Positions 5,888 to 6,265 of a DNA stretch of 6,265 nt are shown in pieces (position 1 is the first letter of the stretch; each line of letters begins with the position of its first letter). A program made the position numbers and the translations under genes. Origin of the DNA: an uncultured Acidobacteriota bacterium (GTDB taxonomy: Bacteria; Acidobacteriota; Thermoanaerobaculia; Gp7-AA8); assembly GCA_946887105.1 (NCBI GenBank), contig CAMPKJ010000281.1:1-6265 (forward strand). Direction: 5' to 3'. The notes under the pieces are model-generated. The model was not told where the DNA came from. It ran no database searches and saw nothing but the letters and a program-made list of their open reading frames with translations.

Positions 5888-6265
5888 ATGTCCAGAATCG
5901 TGAAGGCCGGACTCATCCAGACCGCGCTCGCCGCGGACGTATCGGAGTCGCTGGAGACCATCCGCAACGCGCAGATCGAGCGCACGCTGCAGTACATCGA
6001 TCAGGCCGGCCGCGAAGGCGTCCAGATGCTCTGCATGCAGGAGATCTTCACCGGCCCGTATTTCTGCGCCGAACAGAACACGCGCTGGTACGACTCGGTC
6101 GAGAAAATCCCGGACGGGCCGACTACCAAGCTGATGCAGGAGTACGCCGCGAAGTACAACATGGTCATCGTCGTGCCGATCTACGAAGAAGAGTCGACCG
6201 GCGTCTACTACAACACCGCCGCCGTGATCGACGCCGACGGCACCTACCTCGGCAAGTACCGCAAG
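5888..6265 (+). CDS. Nitrilase-superfamily amidohydrolase, probably beta-ureidopropionase, 5' part
   Basis: The first 126 codons of a carbon-nitrogen hydrolase; the frame is open at the window edge. Family members of about 280-300 residues cleave carbamoyl amides with a Glu-Lys-Cys triad. E52 in CMQEIFTGPYFC (49-60) is the general-base glutamate. GKYRK (122-126) is the lysine motif, so the catalytic lysine is probably the last residue in view; the cysteine lies outside the window. KAGLIQTAL (6-14) and NMVIVVPIYEE are the usual core strands. The start motif, the YFC segment after the glutamate and the presence of dihydropyrimidinase 4.3 kb away favour beta-ureidopropionase (N-carbamoyl-beta-alanine to beta-alanine, CO2 and ammonia). 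N-carbamoyl-D-amino acid hydrolase or N-carbamoylputrescine amidase cannot be excluded. It has its own promoter candidate and Shine-Dalgarno and is divergent from the kinase. Confidence 0.85.
   Translation, partial: MSRIVKAGLIQTALAADVSESLETIRNAQIERTLQYIDQAGREGVQMLCMQEIFTGPYFCAEQNTRWYDSVEKIPDGPTTKLMQEYAAKYNMVIVVPIYEEESTGVYYNTAAVIDADGTYLGKYRK

Noticed and set aside
5809..5997. 62-codon leftward frame opposite the amidohydrolase start
   Set aside because: It has no motif and runs antisense through a well-supported start with a strong Shine-Dalgarno.

Overview
The window is GC-rich bacterial DNA, densely packed with genes. The long protein kinase with a C-terminal PD40/TolB-type propeller and the small winged-helix regulator are typical of Acidobacteriota (Vicinamibacteria-like). 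That assignment is an inference from gene style; no rRNA or marker gene is present.

Layout, left to right: (1) 1-170, minus strand, the 5' end of a gene for an exported protein, cut by the window edge. (2) 209-1594, plus strand, a complete dihydropyrimidinase/D-hydantoinase with all metal ligands. (3) 1606-2115, plus strand, a small exported protein of unknown function directly downstream. (4) 2122-2508, minus strand, a small JAMM/MPN-type putative metallopeptidase, convergent with (3). (5) 2580-3197, plus strand, a two-domain protein with an OmpR-type winged helix fused to an FHA phosphothreonine-binding domain. (6) 3209-5812, minus strand, an 867-residue transmembrane Ser/Thr kinase with a periplasmic beta-propeller, convergent with (5). 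(7) 5888 to the right edge, plus strand, the first 126 codons of a nitrilase-superfamily amidohydrolase, probably beta-ureidopropionase.

Two functional themes are interleaved. Genes (2) and (7) would carry out consecutive steps of reductive pyrimidine breakdown: ring opening of dihydrouracil or dihydrothymine, then hydrolysis of the N-carbamoyl-beta-amino acid to beta-alanine or its methyl analogue. Between them lies a block that looks like signalling. A membrane kinase sits tail-to-tail with a DNA-binding protein whose FHA domain is suited to reading phosphothreonine. This recalls the mycobacterial PknH-EmbR pair, but the regulator here is reduced to wHTH-FHA without the BTAD domain. Whether the kinase block controls the pyrimidine genes cannot be decided from the sequence.

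Smaller features include -10-like hexamers only 6-10 bases before several start codons with no Shine-Dalgarno (probable leaderless transcripts). A divergent promoter region lies between the kinase and the amidohydrolase. An imperfect 19-bp tandem repeat at the junction of genes (5) and (6) encodes the kinase C-terminus twice. No tRNA, rRNA, CRISPR array, insertion sequence or integrase was seen, and no gene-free stretch exceeds 75 bases.
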